In this document: positions 40,611 through 48,518 of the stretch, piece after piece
Layout of the letters: each line of letters begins with the position of its first letter
Numbering within the stretch: position 1 is the first letter of the stretch
Source of the DNA: FEN-1219 sp963817615
Lineage (GTDB): Bacteria > Pseudomonadota > Gammaproteobacteria > Steroidobacterales > Rariloculaceae
Direction: 5' to 3'
Assembly: GCA_963817615.1 (NCBI GenBank)
Contig: CAWFPH010000003.1
Location: 434,001 to 498,000, forward strand
DNA length: 64,000 bases
Notes under the pieces: generated by a model
Told to the model about the DNA's origin: nothing
The model's database searches: none
What the model saw: only the letters and a program-made list of their open reading frames with translations
Program-made: the position numbers and the translations under genes

Positions 40611-41018
40611 GTGGAAGGGCAGGATCTGCGCAAGGCTGGCCTCAAGGTCACGTCACCGCGCCTCAAGGTTCTCGAAATTCTCGAGAAGAGTCGCGAACGG
40701 CATCTTTCTGCCGAGGGCATCTATCGGGCACTGCTCGACAGCGGCGAGGAGCTCGGGCTGGCAACGGTCTACCGCGTGCTCACGCAGTTCGAGCGCGCAG
40801 GACTTGTGAGCCGCCACAATTTCGAGGGCGGTACCGCTGTGTTCGAGCTCGCCGACCGCACTCATCACGACCATATGGTGTGTCTCGATACTGGGCGAGT
40901 CATCGAGTTCTGCGACGAGCGTATCGAGCAGCTGCAGCGGGAGATCGCTGCGCGCCACGGTTACGAGATCGAGGAGCATAGTCTCGTGCTGTATGTGCGG
41001 CCGAAGAAGCGCGACTGA
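40611..41018 (+). CDS. fur: Ferric uptake regulator Fur
   Basis: Iron-responsive repressor of 135 residues. The DNA-binding winged helix is at about 8-80 (LKVTSPRLKVLEILE, LATVYRVLTQFERAGL). The metal site HHDHMVC is at 85-91, followed by GRVIEFCDERIEQ. The second cysteine of the usual CxxC zinc motif is replaced by threonine (C91-L-D-T94), as in Pseudomonas-type Fur, so the structural zinc site differs from E. coli. I chose the GTG at 40611 (MEGQDLRKAGL); the frame is open upstream through the bamE promoter region. No clear Fur box was found ahead of it. Confidence 0.95.
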   Translation: MEGQDLRKAGLKVTSPRLKVLEILEKSRERHLSAEGIYRALLDSGEELGLATVYRVLTQFERAGLVSRHNFEGGTAVFELADRTHHDHMVCLDTGRVIEFCDERIEQLQREIAARHGYEIEEHSLVLYVRPKKRD

Positions 41019-41024
41019 CGCGCT

Positions 41025-42698
41025 TTATCGAGCCGCACGGTCTATCAGCTCGGCGGCGTGCGCGCGCACGCGTTCGGTGATTTCAACGCCGCCCAGCATC
41101 CGTGCGAGCTCTTCCAGGCGCTCGTCCGCGGTCAGGAGACGGACGTTGGTCCGGCTCGTTTTGCCGTCGGTCAGCTTCAACACGCGATAATGGCAGCGGC
41201 CCTGACTCGCGACCTGCGGTAAGTGCGTCACGCAGAGAACCTGGCGCTGCCGGGCGAGCCGGTCGAGCTTGCGGCCGACGATCTCGGCGACGCGTCCCCC
41301 GATACCTGCGTCGACTTCGTCGAATACGAGCGTCGGCACCGGCGAGGCCCCCGTTCGAACCACCTCGATTGCGAGGCTGATGCGCGACAGCTCGCCGCCC
41401 GAAGCTACGCGGCTCAGCGGACCGAACGCTTGTCCCGGGTTCAGTCGCACTTGAAATTCGATCCGCTCCGTGCCGGTCGAATCCGCTCGTTCCTCGCTCT
41501 TGCGTCGAATGTCTACGTGCAGCTCACCGTGGGGCATACCGAGCTCTGCGAGCTCGCTGCTAACGGCCTTCTCCAGCTTCCGCGCGTGCTTTTCTCGAGC
41601 CGCGCCGAGTTTTGCCGCGTGCAAAAAATATTCGCTACGGATCCGTGCAGTCTTCGCTTCGAGCGCGGCGAGCGATTCCTCTCCGCTCTCGAGGGCGGCG
41701 AGCCGCTCGCGCAACGGCGCAAGCAGCCCGGCTAGCTGCTCATCAGGTACTCCGTGACGACGAGAGAGCGAACGAATCTTCGCAAGCCGCTCCTCCAACG
41801 CGTCGAGCCTACCCGGATCCGCCTCGATTCGATCGCGGTAGCGCGCGAGCGTCGATTCGACATCACGGAGCAAAATCTCGATCGCCGCGAGTTGCTCGCT
41901 CTGCTCGCCGAGCGCGGCATCGTGCAGTGCGAGCCGCTCCAACTCTTGTCGCGCTTGCACCACGGCCGAGTAAGCAGCGCTGTCCTCGTTTTCCGTGAGC
42001 CGCTCCAGAGCCGTACTGACACCGCCGAGGAGCTTGTCCGTGTTCGCGAGACGATCGCGCTCCATCTTGAGCGTTTCGACCTCTCCGGGCACGAGGCCCA
42101 ACGTTTCGAGCTCGCCAGCCTGAAACCGCACCAGCTCGAGCTCCGCGGAGCGGGTGGCGTCCGAAGCGGTGCGTCGTGCGAGGTCAGCGGCAGCGGATTG
42201 CCACTCTCCGTAGGCTTCGGCCACATCGCGTGCGAGCGCATCGAGTCCGCCGTACGCGTCGAGCAGCGCACGCTGAGCCGGAGCTTCGAGCAGCGACTGA
42301 TGAGCGTGTTGGCCATGGATGTCGACGAGCAAGGCGCCGACTGCCTTCAAATCCTGGAGCGTCGCCGGCTGGCCGTTCACGAACCCGCGAGATCGACCGT
42401 CCGTGCCGATCAGCCGCCTCAGCGTGCACGCGTCGTCGTCCTCGAGGCCGCGCTCTTTAAGCCATCCGAGCGCGGCGTGGCCCGGTGGACAATCGAACTG
42501 GACACTGATCTCGGCGCGCTCGCTACCTTGGCGCACGGCGCCCGCATCCGCTCGATCGCCGAGAGCGAGCCCGAGCGCGTCCACGAGAATCGACTTGCCG
42601 GCTCCCGTCTCTCCCGTGAGGACGCTGAAGCCGGCCGCGAACTCGACTTCGGCCTCATCGACGACGGCGTAGTTCTTGATGCGAATCAGGCTCAGCAT
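41025..42698 (-). CDS. recN: DNA repair protein RecN
   Basis: SMC-like ATPase of 557 residues involved in double-strand-break repair. Walker A GETGAGKS is at 29-36. A coiled-coil hinge region covers about 155-370. The ABC signature is VASGGELSRISLA, and Walker B with the following region is LVFDEVDAGIGG near the C-terminus. It follows nadK by 4 bases and is presumably in one transcript with it. E. coli recN is under LexA; I see no LexA-type box ahead of nadK in this window. Confidence 0.97.
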   Translation of the reverse strand: MLSLIRIKNYAVVDEAEVEFAAGFSVLTGETGAGKSILVDALGLALGDRADAGAVRQGSERAEISVQFDCPPGHAALGWLKERGLEDDDACTLRRLIGTDGRSRGFVNGQPATLQDLKAVGALLVDIHGQHAHQSLLEAPAQRALLDAYGGLDALARDVAEAYGEWQSAAADLARRTASDATRSAELELVRFQAGELETLGLVPGEVETLKMERDRLANTDKLLGGVSTALERLTENEDSAAYSAVVQARQELERLALHDAALGEQSEQLAAIEILLRDVESTLARYRDRIEADPGRLDALEERLAKIRSLSRRHGVPDEQLAGLLAPLRERLAALESGEESLAALEAKTARIRSEYFLHAAKLGAAREKHARKLEKAVSSELAELGMPHGELHVDIRRKSEERADSTGTERIEFQVRLNPGQAFGPLSRVASGGELSRISLAIEVVRTGASPVPTLVFDEVDAGIGGRVAEIVGRKLDRLARQRQVLCVTHLPQVASQGRCHYRVLKLTDGKTSRTNVRLLTADERLEELARMLGGVEITERVRAHAAELIDRAAR

Positions 42699-42702
42699 CG
42701 GG

Positions 42703-43584
42703 TCAGGGCCGAGCCGAGCGCCGATCGCGCTGCGCGCGTCCCCAATTGAGCTTCGAACGCAGTAGATCGAAGTAGTTGTAGTCGCGCGGATGCAGCAGCG
42801 TCACGGTCTCGGATGCGAGCATGATGTGCAACGGTTCGTCGCCGATGCGGCCGAGCTCTTCGCCGTCGCACACGATGTGCGCGCCCTCCGTTTCCACGCG
42901 CACCTCGATGGTGCTCGAGGACGGCAGCACGAGCGGACGGTCGCTGAGCGTATGCGGGCAGATCGGCACCATCACGAGCGCAGCGACGTTTGGTTGAATG
43001 ATGGGTCCACCGCAAGACAGCGCATATGCTGTCGACCCGGTCGGTGTCGCCACGATTAGGCCGTCGCCCCGATGGGTGTTGACGTAGCTGCCGTCTACCG
43101 TCGTCACGAAGTCGAGCATCCGACCCGTCTTGCCCTTTTGGAGGACGACGTCGTTCAGCGCAACCATCGATTCGCCCTGACGACCGATCCGCGCATTGAG
43201 CAGAACGCGGCGCTCTTCTAGATAGTCGCCGGCGAGGATCGCGTCGATCGCATCGAGCATCAGCTCCGGAGAAATATCGGTCAGGAACCCCAGGCGGCCG
43301 CGGTTGATCCCGACCAGCGGTACGCCGCCGCGGGCGACGTGGCGCGCCGCGTGCAGCAACGTGCCGTCGCCGCCGATCGCCACGACGAGATTGACCCGTG
43401 CGGCGATCTCCGCTTCATCGATCCGCGGCGTGCCGGCGAGGTGTCCACGGCCGTCCGCCTGGGAGGAGGCCAACACCTCGACCCCACGCCCGCGCAAGTG
43501 AGCAAGCACCTGCAGCGCGGGCTCCGCAACGTTCGGCTCATCGAAACGGCCCCACAGCGCGACCGTCTTGAATTTTGGCGGCAT
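42703..43584 (-). CDS. nadK: NAD kinase
   Basis: Enzyme of 293 residues that phosphorylates NAD to NADP. The ATP/NAD-binding motif GGDGT is at 71-75 with the catalytic aspartate. Family segments NRGRLGFLTDI and VATPTGSTAYALSCGGPI follow. The start ATG gives MPPKFKTVALWGRFDEPN. It is co-directional with recN (4-base gap) and divergent from hrcA across 86 bases, the same neighbourhood as in many gammaproteobacteria where grpE lies beside nadK-recN. Confidence 0.97.
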   Translation of the reverse strand: MPPKFKTVALWGRFDEPNVAEPALQVLAHLRGRGVEVLASSQADGRGHLAGTPRIDEAEIAARVNLVVAIGGDGTLLHAARHVARGGVPLVGINRGRLGFLTDISPELMLDAIDAILAGDYLEERRVLLNARIGRQGESMVALNDVVLQKGKTGRMLDFVTTVDGSYVNTHRGDGLIVATPTGSTAYALSCGGPIIQPNVAALVMVPICPHTLSDRPLVLPSSSTIEVRVETEGAHIVCDGEELGRIGDEPLHIMLASETVTLLHPRDYNYFDLLRSKLNWGRAQRDRRSARP

Positions 43585-43595
43585 GCTCCGATTTC

Positions 43596-43636
43596 TTGAC
43601 AGTGGCTGGAGCCCGTTGCTAGCGTGCTGGACGCTA
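43596..43636 (+). promoter_or_regulatory. Candidate hrcA promoter with overlapping inverted repeat
   Basis: A consensus -35 TTGACA lies at 43596-43601, but the expected -10 position holds only TAGCGT (43620-43625, 18-base spacer). That hexamer sits inside an inverted repeat TAGCG-N7-CGCTA (43620-43636). The repeat is not a canonical CIRCE element (TTAGCACTC-N9-GAGTGCTAA), though its outer bases are reminiscent. It could be a site for autoregulation by HrcA. The promoter call is tentative. Confidence 0.35.
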
Positions 43637-43670
43637 AAAAAGTGGGCTCTACGTTATCACAGCTGGGCCT

Positions 43671-44726
43671 ATGGCAAGCGACAAACCCCGAGACCTCCTG
43701 GACGACCGCGCGCAGATCCTACTGCGCGTGCTGGTCGAAAGATTCATTCGCGAAGGACAACCAGTCGGTTCGCGGACGTTGTCTCGCGATTCCGGTCTCG
43801 ATTTGAGCCCAGCCACCATTCGCAACATCGTGTCCGACCTCGAGGAGCTCGGCTTCGTGAGCTCGCCTCACACGTCCGCCGGCCGCATTCCGACGATCAA
43901 GGGTTACCGCTTCTTCGTGGACACATTAATAAAGCTGACTCCGCCGAACGGCGACGACTTGCTTAGGTTTCGGCAGGGCCTCAGCGAGGCAGCCGGTGAT
44001 CCGCAGGCTCTCGCGCACTCGGTGTCGTCCCTGTTGTCCGCCGTCACCAAGCTGGCGGGCATCGTGACCGTGCCTCGACGGGTTCAGAGCTCACTCCGTC
44101 AGATCGACTTTTTGCCGTTGTCGGGGCAGCGCGTGCTCGCGATCCTGGTCGTGAACGACCGCGAGGTCCAGAACAAGATCTTGAACGTTCAGCGAGATTT
44201 CAGCGGCGATGAGCTGCGCAAGGCGAGCAACTACCTGAACGAGCAGTTCGGCGGACGTAGCCTCGGCGAGGTGCGCGAGCTCTTGCTTGGTGAGCTTCGC
44301 AAGACACGCGCTTCGATGAACGCTCTGATGGTAGAGGCCATCGAGATGGCCGAGAAGGTGTTTCCCGATATCGAGCGCGAACGCGAGTTCGTGATGGCTG
44401 GCGAGACGAACCTCATGGGGCTCGAGCAGCTCGCAGACGTCTCGACGCTCAAGGGCGTGTTCGAAGCCTTCGAACGGCAGCGCGACATCCTGCTGTTGCT
44501 CGATCAGAGCATGAAGGCTGAGGGGGTCCAGATCTTCATCGGCCACGAATCGGGTTACGACCTGCTCGACTCCTGTAGTATCGTCGCCGCGCCGTACTCC
44601 GACGAGGACGATACGATGGGCGTGCTTGGCGTGATCGGACCCACGCGGATGGCGTACGAGCGGGTGATCCCGATCGTTGACGTGACCGCGAAACTGCTCG
44701 GTCGCATCTTGAAGTCGGGCGGCTGA
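43671..44726 (+). CDS. hrcA: Heat-inducible transcription repressor HrcA
   Basis: Repressor of 351 residues that binds CIRCE elements and is kept active by GroEL. The N-terminal winged helix at about 5-75 contains VGSRTLSRDSGLDLSPATIRNIVSDLEELGFV and HTSAGRIPT. A GAF-like and dimerisation region follow, with the C-terminal VLGVIGPTRMAYERVIPIVD. It heads the hrcA-grpE-dnaK-dnaJ cluster. I find no CIRCE site in this window, so its main target may be groESL elsewhere. The ATG at 43671 lacks a strong ribosome site. Confidence 0.96.
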   Translation: MASDKPRDLLDDRAQILLRVLVERFIREGQPVGSRTLSRDSGLDLSPATIRNIVSDLEELGFVSSPHTSAGRIPTIKGYRFFVDTLIKLTPPNGDDLLRFRQGLSEAAGDPQALAHSVSSLLSAVTKLAGIVTVPRRVQSSLRQIDFLPLSGQRVLAILVVNDREVQNKILNVQRDFSGDELRKASNYLNEQFGGRSLGEVRELLLGELRKTRASMNALMVEAIEMAEKVFPDIEREREFVMAGETNLMGLEQLADVSTLKGVFEAFERQRDILLLLDQSMKAEGVQIFIGHESGYDLLDSCSIVAAPYSDEDDTMGVLGVIGPTRMAYERVIPIVDVTAKLLGRILKSGG

Positions 44727-44735
44727 GCCCCATTT
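44708..44735 (+). promoter_or_regulatory. Sigma-32 (RpoH) heat-shock promoter of grpE
   Basis: CTTGAA (44708-44713) and CCCCATTT (44728-44735) are separated by 14 bases, an essentially perfect match to the RpoH consensus CTTGAA-N13-15-CCCCATNT. It overlaps the 3' end of hrcA and gives a start near 44742, about 46 bases before the grpE ATG. Confidence 0.85.
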
Positions 44736-44787
44736 CGAACGGAACCCGAAGAGGCCCGCGGTCAGGCGGCCGGCGGAGGACTGCGTC

Positions 44788-45300
44788 ATGAGCCAAGACG
44801 ATACGAACGGAGCGACCGCGGCGAGCGGGGAAGCGGACGGTCCGCAGGACGCGCTCGATGTATTGCGCCGCGAGGCCGAGGAAAACTGGAACAAATTCGT
44901 CCGGGTAGCGGCCGAGCTCGACAATTTCCGCAAGCGGAGCGCGCGCGAGGTCGAAATGGCCCGCAAGTTCGGGATCGAACGACTTGCTCAGGGGATTCTG
45001 CCCGTGCGGGACAGCCTCGAGGCGGGCCTCGCGGCTAGTGCCACGGCCGAGCGCTCTGCCCTGATCGAGGGCCAGCAGGCCACGCTGCGTCTGCTGGACG
45101 AAGCTCTCACCGCGGCGGGTGTGCAGCAGATCGACCCTTTCGGACAGCCGTTCGATCCGAATAAGCATGAGGCGCTCAGCACGATCCCGGCACCGGGGGC
45201 CGAGCCGAACACCGTGGTCGAGGTCGTCCAAAAGGGCTATGAGCTCAACGAGAGAGTCCTGCGTGCCGCCAAGGTGATCGTCGCCCGGACTTCCGACTGA
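44788..45300 (+). CDS. grpE: Nucleotide exchange factor GrpE
   Basis: DnaK co-chaperone of 170 residues that releases ADP and acts as thermosensor. A charged N-terminal helix (about 22-75, LRREAEENWNKFVRVAAELDNFRKR) is followed by the beta-wing domain GVQQIDPFGQPFDPNKHEALSTIP and VVEVVQKGYELNERVLRAAKVIV. The ATG at 44788 has GGAGGA upstream. It has its own heat-shock promoter inside the end of hrcA, and its stop codon overlaps the start of the next heat-shock promoter. Confidence 0.96.
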   Translation: MSQDDTNGATAASGEADGPQDALDVLRREAEENWNKFVRVAAELDNFRKRSAREVEMARKFGIERLAQGILPVRDSLEAGLAASATAERSALIEGQQATLRLLDEALTAAGVQQIDPFGQPFDPNKHEALSTIPAPGAEPNTVVEVVQKGYELNERVLRAAKVIVARTSD

Positions 45301-45329
45301 GGTTGAATTGCCGGGAGGGCGCCCCATCT
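45301..45329 (+). promoter_or_regulatory. Sigma-32 (RpoH) heat-shock promoter of dnaK
   Basis: GGTTGAA (45301-45307) followed after 14 bases by CCCCATCT (45322-45329) matches the RpoH consensus, exact in the -10 and in the TTGAA core. The start site would be near 45336, giving a leader of about 48 bases to the dnaK ATG. It begins at the first base after the grpE stop codon. Confidence 0.83.
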
Positions 45330-45383
45330 CGGAATGACAGTTTCTGAAAGGCCTTCGTTCAACGAATTTGGAGCATAGCAATC

Positions 45384-47309
45384 ATGGGACGAGTGATCGG
45401 CATCGACCTGGGAACCACCAATTCCTGCGTCGCTGTGATGGACGGCGGCAAGCCGAAGGTCATCGAGAATAGCGAGGGCGATCGGACGACTCCCTCGATC
45501 ATCGCGTTCACCAAGGACGGTGAGGTGCTGGTCGGCCAAACAGCGAAGCGGCAGGCCGTCACCAACCCGAGCAATACGCTGTTCGCGGTCAAACGCTTGA
45601 TCGGTCGGCGCTATGAGGATGACGTCGTGCAGAAAGACGTCGGCATGGTGCCGTACAAGATCGCCAAGGCGGACAACGGCGATGCTTGGGTCGAAGTCAA
45701 CGGCAAGAAGATGGCGCCGCCCGAAATCTCGGCGCGTGTGCTCACGAAAATGAGGCAGACGGCAGAGGATTATCTCGGTGAGAAGGTCACGGAGGCCGTG
45801 ATCACGGTCCCGGCGTACTTCAATGACTCGCAGCGGCAGGCGACGAAGGACGCCGGACGCATCGCGGGTCTCGAGGTCAAGCGCATCATCAACGAGCCGA
45901 CGGCGGCGGCGCTCGCATACGGTCTCGACAAGAAGCGCGGTGACCGCAAGATCGCCGTGTACGATTTGGGCGGCGGTACATTCGACATCTCGATCATCGA
46001 GATCGCCGAAGTGGACGGCGAGCATCAGTTCGAGGTGCTCGCGACGAACGGCGATACGTTCCTCGGCGGCGAGGACTTCGACAAGCGCATCATCGATTAC
46101 CTCGCAAAGGAGTTCCAGAAGGAGAGCGGTATCGACATCCGTCGCGATCCGCTTGCGATGCAGCGCCTCAAGGAAGCGTCCGAAAAGGCGAAGATCGAGC
46201 TCTCGTCGCGACAGCAGACCGAGGTCAATCTGCCGTACATCACGGCCGACGCGAGTGGTCCGAAGCATCTAAACATCAATCTCACGCGCGCCAAGCTTGA
46301 GTCGTTGGTGGAAGACCTGATCGACAAGACCGTCGCACCGTGCAAAACGGCAATCGCCGACGCGGGCCTCAAGGTGAGCGAGATCGACGACGTGATCCTC
46401 GTCGGCGGCCAAACGCGCATGCCGAAGGTGCAGGAGACCGTCCAAACGTTGTTCGGTCGCGAGCCCCGCAAGGACGTGAATCCGGATGAAGCGGTCGCGG
46501 TCGGTGCGGCAATCCAGGCAGGCGTGCTGGCGGGTGAGGTCAAGGACGTTCTGCTCCTCGACGTGACGCCCTTGTCGCTCGGCATCGAGACGCTCGGCGG
46601 TGTGATGACCAAGCTCATCGAGAAGAACACCACGATTCCGACGAAGGCAAATCAGACCTTCTCGACGGCGGAGGACAGCCAGACTGCGGTCACGATCCAC
46701 GTCCTCCAGGGCGAGCGCGGGCGCGCCAGCGACAACAAGTCGCTCGGCCGCTTCGACTTGACCGACATCCCGCCGGCGCCGCGCGGCATGCCGCAGGTCG
46801 AAGTCACGTTCGACATCGACGCGAACGGCATCTTGAACGTCTCCGCAAAAGACAAGGCGACGGGCAAGGAGCAAAAGATCGTGATCAAGGCCTCGTCCGG
46901 TTTGAACGAGGACGAGATCAAACGGATGGTCAGCGACGCCGAGGCGCATGCGGCCGAAGATGCCAAGTTCCGGGAGCTGATCGAGACCCGAAATCAGGCC
47001 GATGCACTGGTACACGCAACCGAGAAATCTCTGCGTGAGCTCGGGGACAAGGTCTCCGGTGAGGAGCGCGCGAAGATCGAGTCCGCGATGGCCGAGCTGA
47101 AGGAGGCCATCAAGGGCGACAACAAGACCGTGATGGAGACCAAGCTCAAGGCACTGGCGGATGCGTCCGCGGGGATGGCGCAACGACTCTATGCGTCGCA
47201 ACAGGGTGCGGAGGGCGGTGCGGCCGGTGGCGGCCAGCCTTCTTCGGGCGACGACAATGTCGTCGACGCCGAGTTCGAGGAAGTGAAGGACGACAAGAAG
47301 AGCGCTTAA
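45384..47309 (+). CDS. dnaK: Chaperone DnaK (Hsp70)
   Basis: Hsp70 chaperone of 641 residues. The nucleotide-binding domain starts IGIDLGTTNSCVAV and holds AVITVPAYFNDSQRQATKDA, VYDLGGGTFDISI and ILVGGQTRMPKVQ. The linker is DVLLLDVTPLSLGIET. The substrate-binding domain and lid follow, ending NVVDAEFEEVKDDKKSA with the EEV-K type tail. It refolds proteins with DnaJ and GrpE encoded alongside and controls RpoH activity. Length and motifs are complete. It is followed by a strong hairpin before dnaJ. Confidence 0.98.
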   Translation: MGRVIGIDLGTTNSCVAVMDGGKPKVIENSEGDRTTPSIIAFTKDGEVLVGQTAKRQAVTNPSNTLFAVKRLIGRRYEDDVVQKDVGMVPYKIAKADNGDAWVEVNGKKMAPPEISARVLTKMRQTAEDYLGEKVTEAVITVPAYFNDSQRQATKDAGRIAGLEVKRIINEPTAAALAYGLDKKRGDRKIAVYDLGGGTFDISIIEIAEVDGEHQFEVLATNGDTFLGGEDFDKRIIDYLAKEFQKESGIDIRRDPLAMQRLKEASEKAKIELSSRQQTEVNLPYITADASGPKHLNINLTRAKLESLVEDLIDKTVAPCKTAIADAGLKVSEIDDVILVGGQTRMPKVQETVQTLFGREPRKDVNPDEAVAVGAAIQAGVLAGEVKDVLLLDVTPLSLGIETLGGVMTKLIEKNTTIPTKANQTFSTAEDSQTAVTIHVLQGERGRASDNKSLGRFDLTDIPPAPRGMPQVEVTFDIDANGILNVSAKDKATGKEQKIVIKASSGLNEDEIKRMVSDAEAHAAEDAKFRELIETRNQADALVHATEKSLRELGDKVSGEERAKIESAMAELKEAIKGDNKTVMETKLKALADASAGMAQRLYASQQGAEGGAAGGGQPSSGDDNVVDAEFEEVKDDKKSA

Positions 47310-47336
47310 GCCGGACGGTAGGATGCGCTAACTGAG

Positions 47337-47369
47337 CGGAAGGGCACGTCGAGCCGGCGTGCCCTTCCG
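47337..47369 (+). terminator. Intercistronic hairpin between dnaK and dnaJ
   Basis: A 12-bp perfect stem (CGGAAGGGCACG at 47337-47348 with CGTGCCCTTCCG at 47358-47369) closes a 9-base loop. It is located 28 bases after the dnaK stop and 17 before the dnaJ ATG. No T-tract follows, so it is more likely an attenuating or mRNA-stabilising stem that lowers dnaJ expression relative to dnaK than a full terminator. Confidence 0.68.
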
Positions 47370-47386
47370 TCGTTGCGGGGACGGGG

Positions 47387-48514
47387 ATGTCGAAGCGGGA
47401 TTACTACGAAGTGCTCGGAGTCAAGCGGGACGCGACCGAGGTCGAGGTGAAGAAGGCCTATCGTCGGCTTGCGATGAAGCATCATCCCGACCGCAACCCG
47501 GAGAATCCCGAGGCCGAAGCCCAGTTCAAAGAGGCGAAGGAGGCCTACGAGATCCTGTGTGATGCCGACAAACGTGCGGCTTACGATCGCTTCGGTCATG
47601 CCGGCGTCGCAGGCGGCGCAGGATCCGGTGGTTTCGGTGCAGGCGACGCTTTCAGCGATATCTTCGGGGATGTCTTCGGAGACATTTTCGGCGGCGGCAG
47701 GCGGGGACGTAGCCAAGTGTTCCGCGGTGCCGACCTCCGCTATGAGCTCGAGCTGACCCTGGAGCAAGCGGTTGCGGGCGATTCGATCAGTCTCGACTTG
47801 CCCACCCAGGTCGAGTGCACGCGTTGCGCGGGGAACGGCGCAGAGCCGGGTACGCAGCCGATCACCTGCACGACTTGCGGTGGTGCGGGCCAGGTGCGCG
47901 TGGCGCAGGGATTCTTTTCGATTCAGCAGACCTGCCCGCGGTGCGGCGGTGCCGGTACGATGATCGAGAAGCCGTGTCGAGAGTGCTCGGGTCGCGGCCG
48001 CGTTCGCAAGACCAAGACCTTGTCCGTCAAAGTACCGCCCGGCGTCGACAATGGCGACAGGATTCGTCTGGCTCGCGAGGGCGAGGCGGGGCGAAACGGC
48101 GGGCCGCCGGGCGATCTCTACGTCGACATCAACGTGAAGCCTCACCCGATCTTTTCGCGGGAGGGCCAGAACTTGAGCTGCGAGGTGCCCATCAGCTTCG
48201 CGACAGCGGCGCTAGGTGGTGCCGTAGACGTGCCGACGCTCGATGGCAACGTCGTGCTCAAGGTGCCGGCCGAGACGCAATCAGGCAACGTGTTTAGACT
48301 GCGCGGCAAAGGCGTCCGGTCCGTCCGCTCTAGCGGTCAGGGCGATCTTTACTGTCGCGTAACGGTTGAGACGCCGGTTCACCTCACGGTGGCGCAAAAG
48401 GACCAGTTGCGTGCATTCGAGGAGTCGATCCAAAGCGAGTCCGGGCGACATAGCCCGCGCGCCCGTTCCTGGTTCGATGGCGTCAAGCAGTTCTTCGAAC
48501 GGATGGGGGCCTGA
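47387..48514 (+). CDS. dnaJ: Chaperone DnaJ (Hsp40)
   Basis: Type I Hsp40 of 375 residues. The J domain is at 1-70 with HPD at 33-35 (KHHPDRNPENPEAEAQ), and a G/F-rich region covers about 75-105. A zinc-finger domain has four CxxCxGxG repeats (CTRCAGNG, CTTCGGAG, CPRCGGAG, CRECSGRG), followed by the C-terminal substrate-binding domains. It stimulates DnaK ATPase. GGGGACGGGG precedes the ATG. The 3' end is 4 bases from the dapB start, so dapB may be partly expressed from heat-shock transcripts. Confidence 0.97.
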   Translation: MSKRDYYEVLGVKRDATEVEVKKAYRRLAMKHHPDRNPENPEAEAQFKEAKEAYEILCDADKRAAYDRFGHAGVAGGAGSGGFGAGDAFSDIFGDVFGDIFGGGRRGRSQVFRGADLRYELELTLEQAVAGDSISLDLPTQVECTRCAGNGAEPGTQPITCTTCGGAGQVRVAQGFFSIQQTCPRCGGAGTMIEKPCRECSGRGRVRKTKTLSVKVPPGVDNGDRIRLAREGEAGRNGGPPGDLYVDINVKPHPIFSREGQNLSCEVPISFATAALGGAVDVPTLDGNVVLKVPAETQSGNVFRLRGKGVRSVRSSGQGDLYCRVTVETPVHLTVAQKDQLRAFEESIQSESGRHSPRARSWFDGVKQFFERMGA

Positions 48515-48518
48515 CGCT

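Noticed and set aside
43585..45383. CIRCE element for HrcA
   Set aside because: I looked for TTAGCACTC-N9-GAGTGCTAA upstream of hrcA, grpE and dnaK. Only a short dyad at 43620-43636 was found, which does not match CIRCE.
45237..47201. Open frames antisense to dnaK (343 and 310 codons)
   Set aside because: Both mirror the dnaK coding strand; composition is that of antisense reading and no motif is present.
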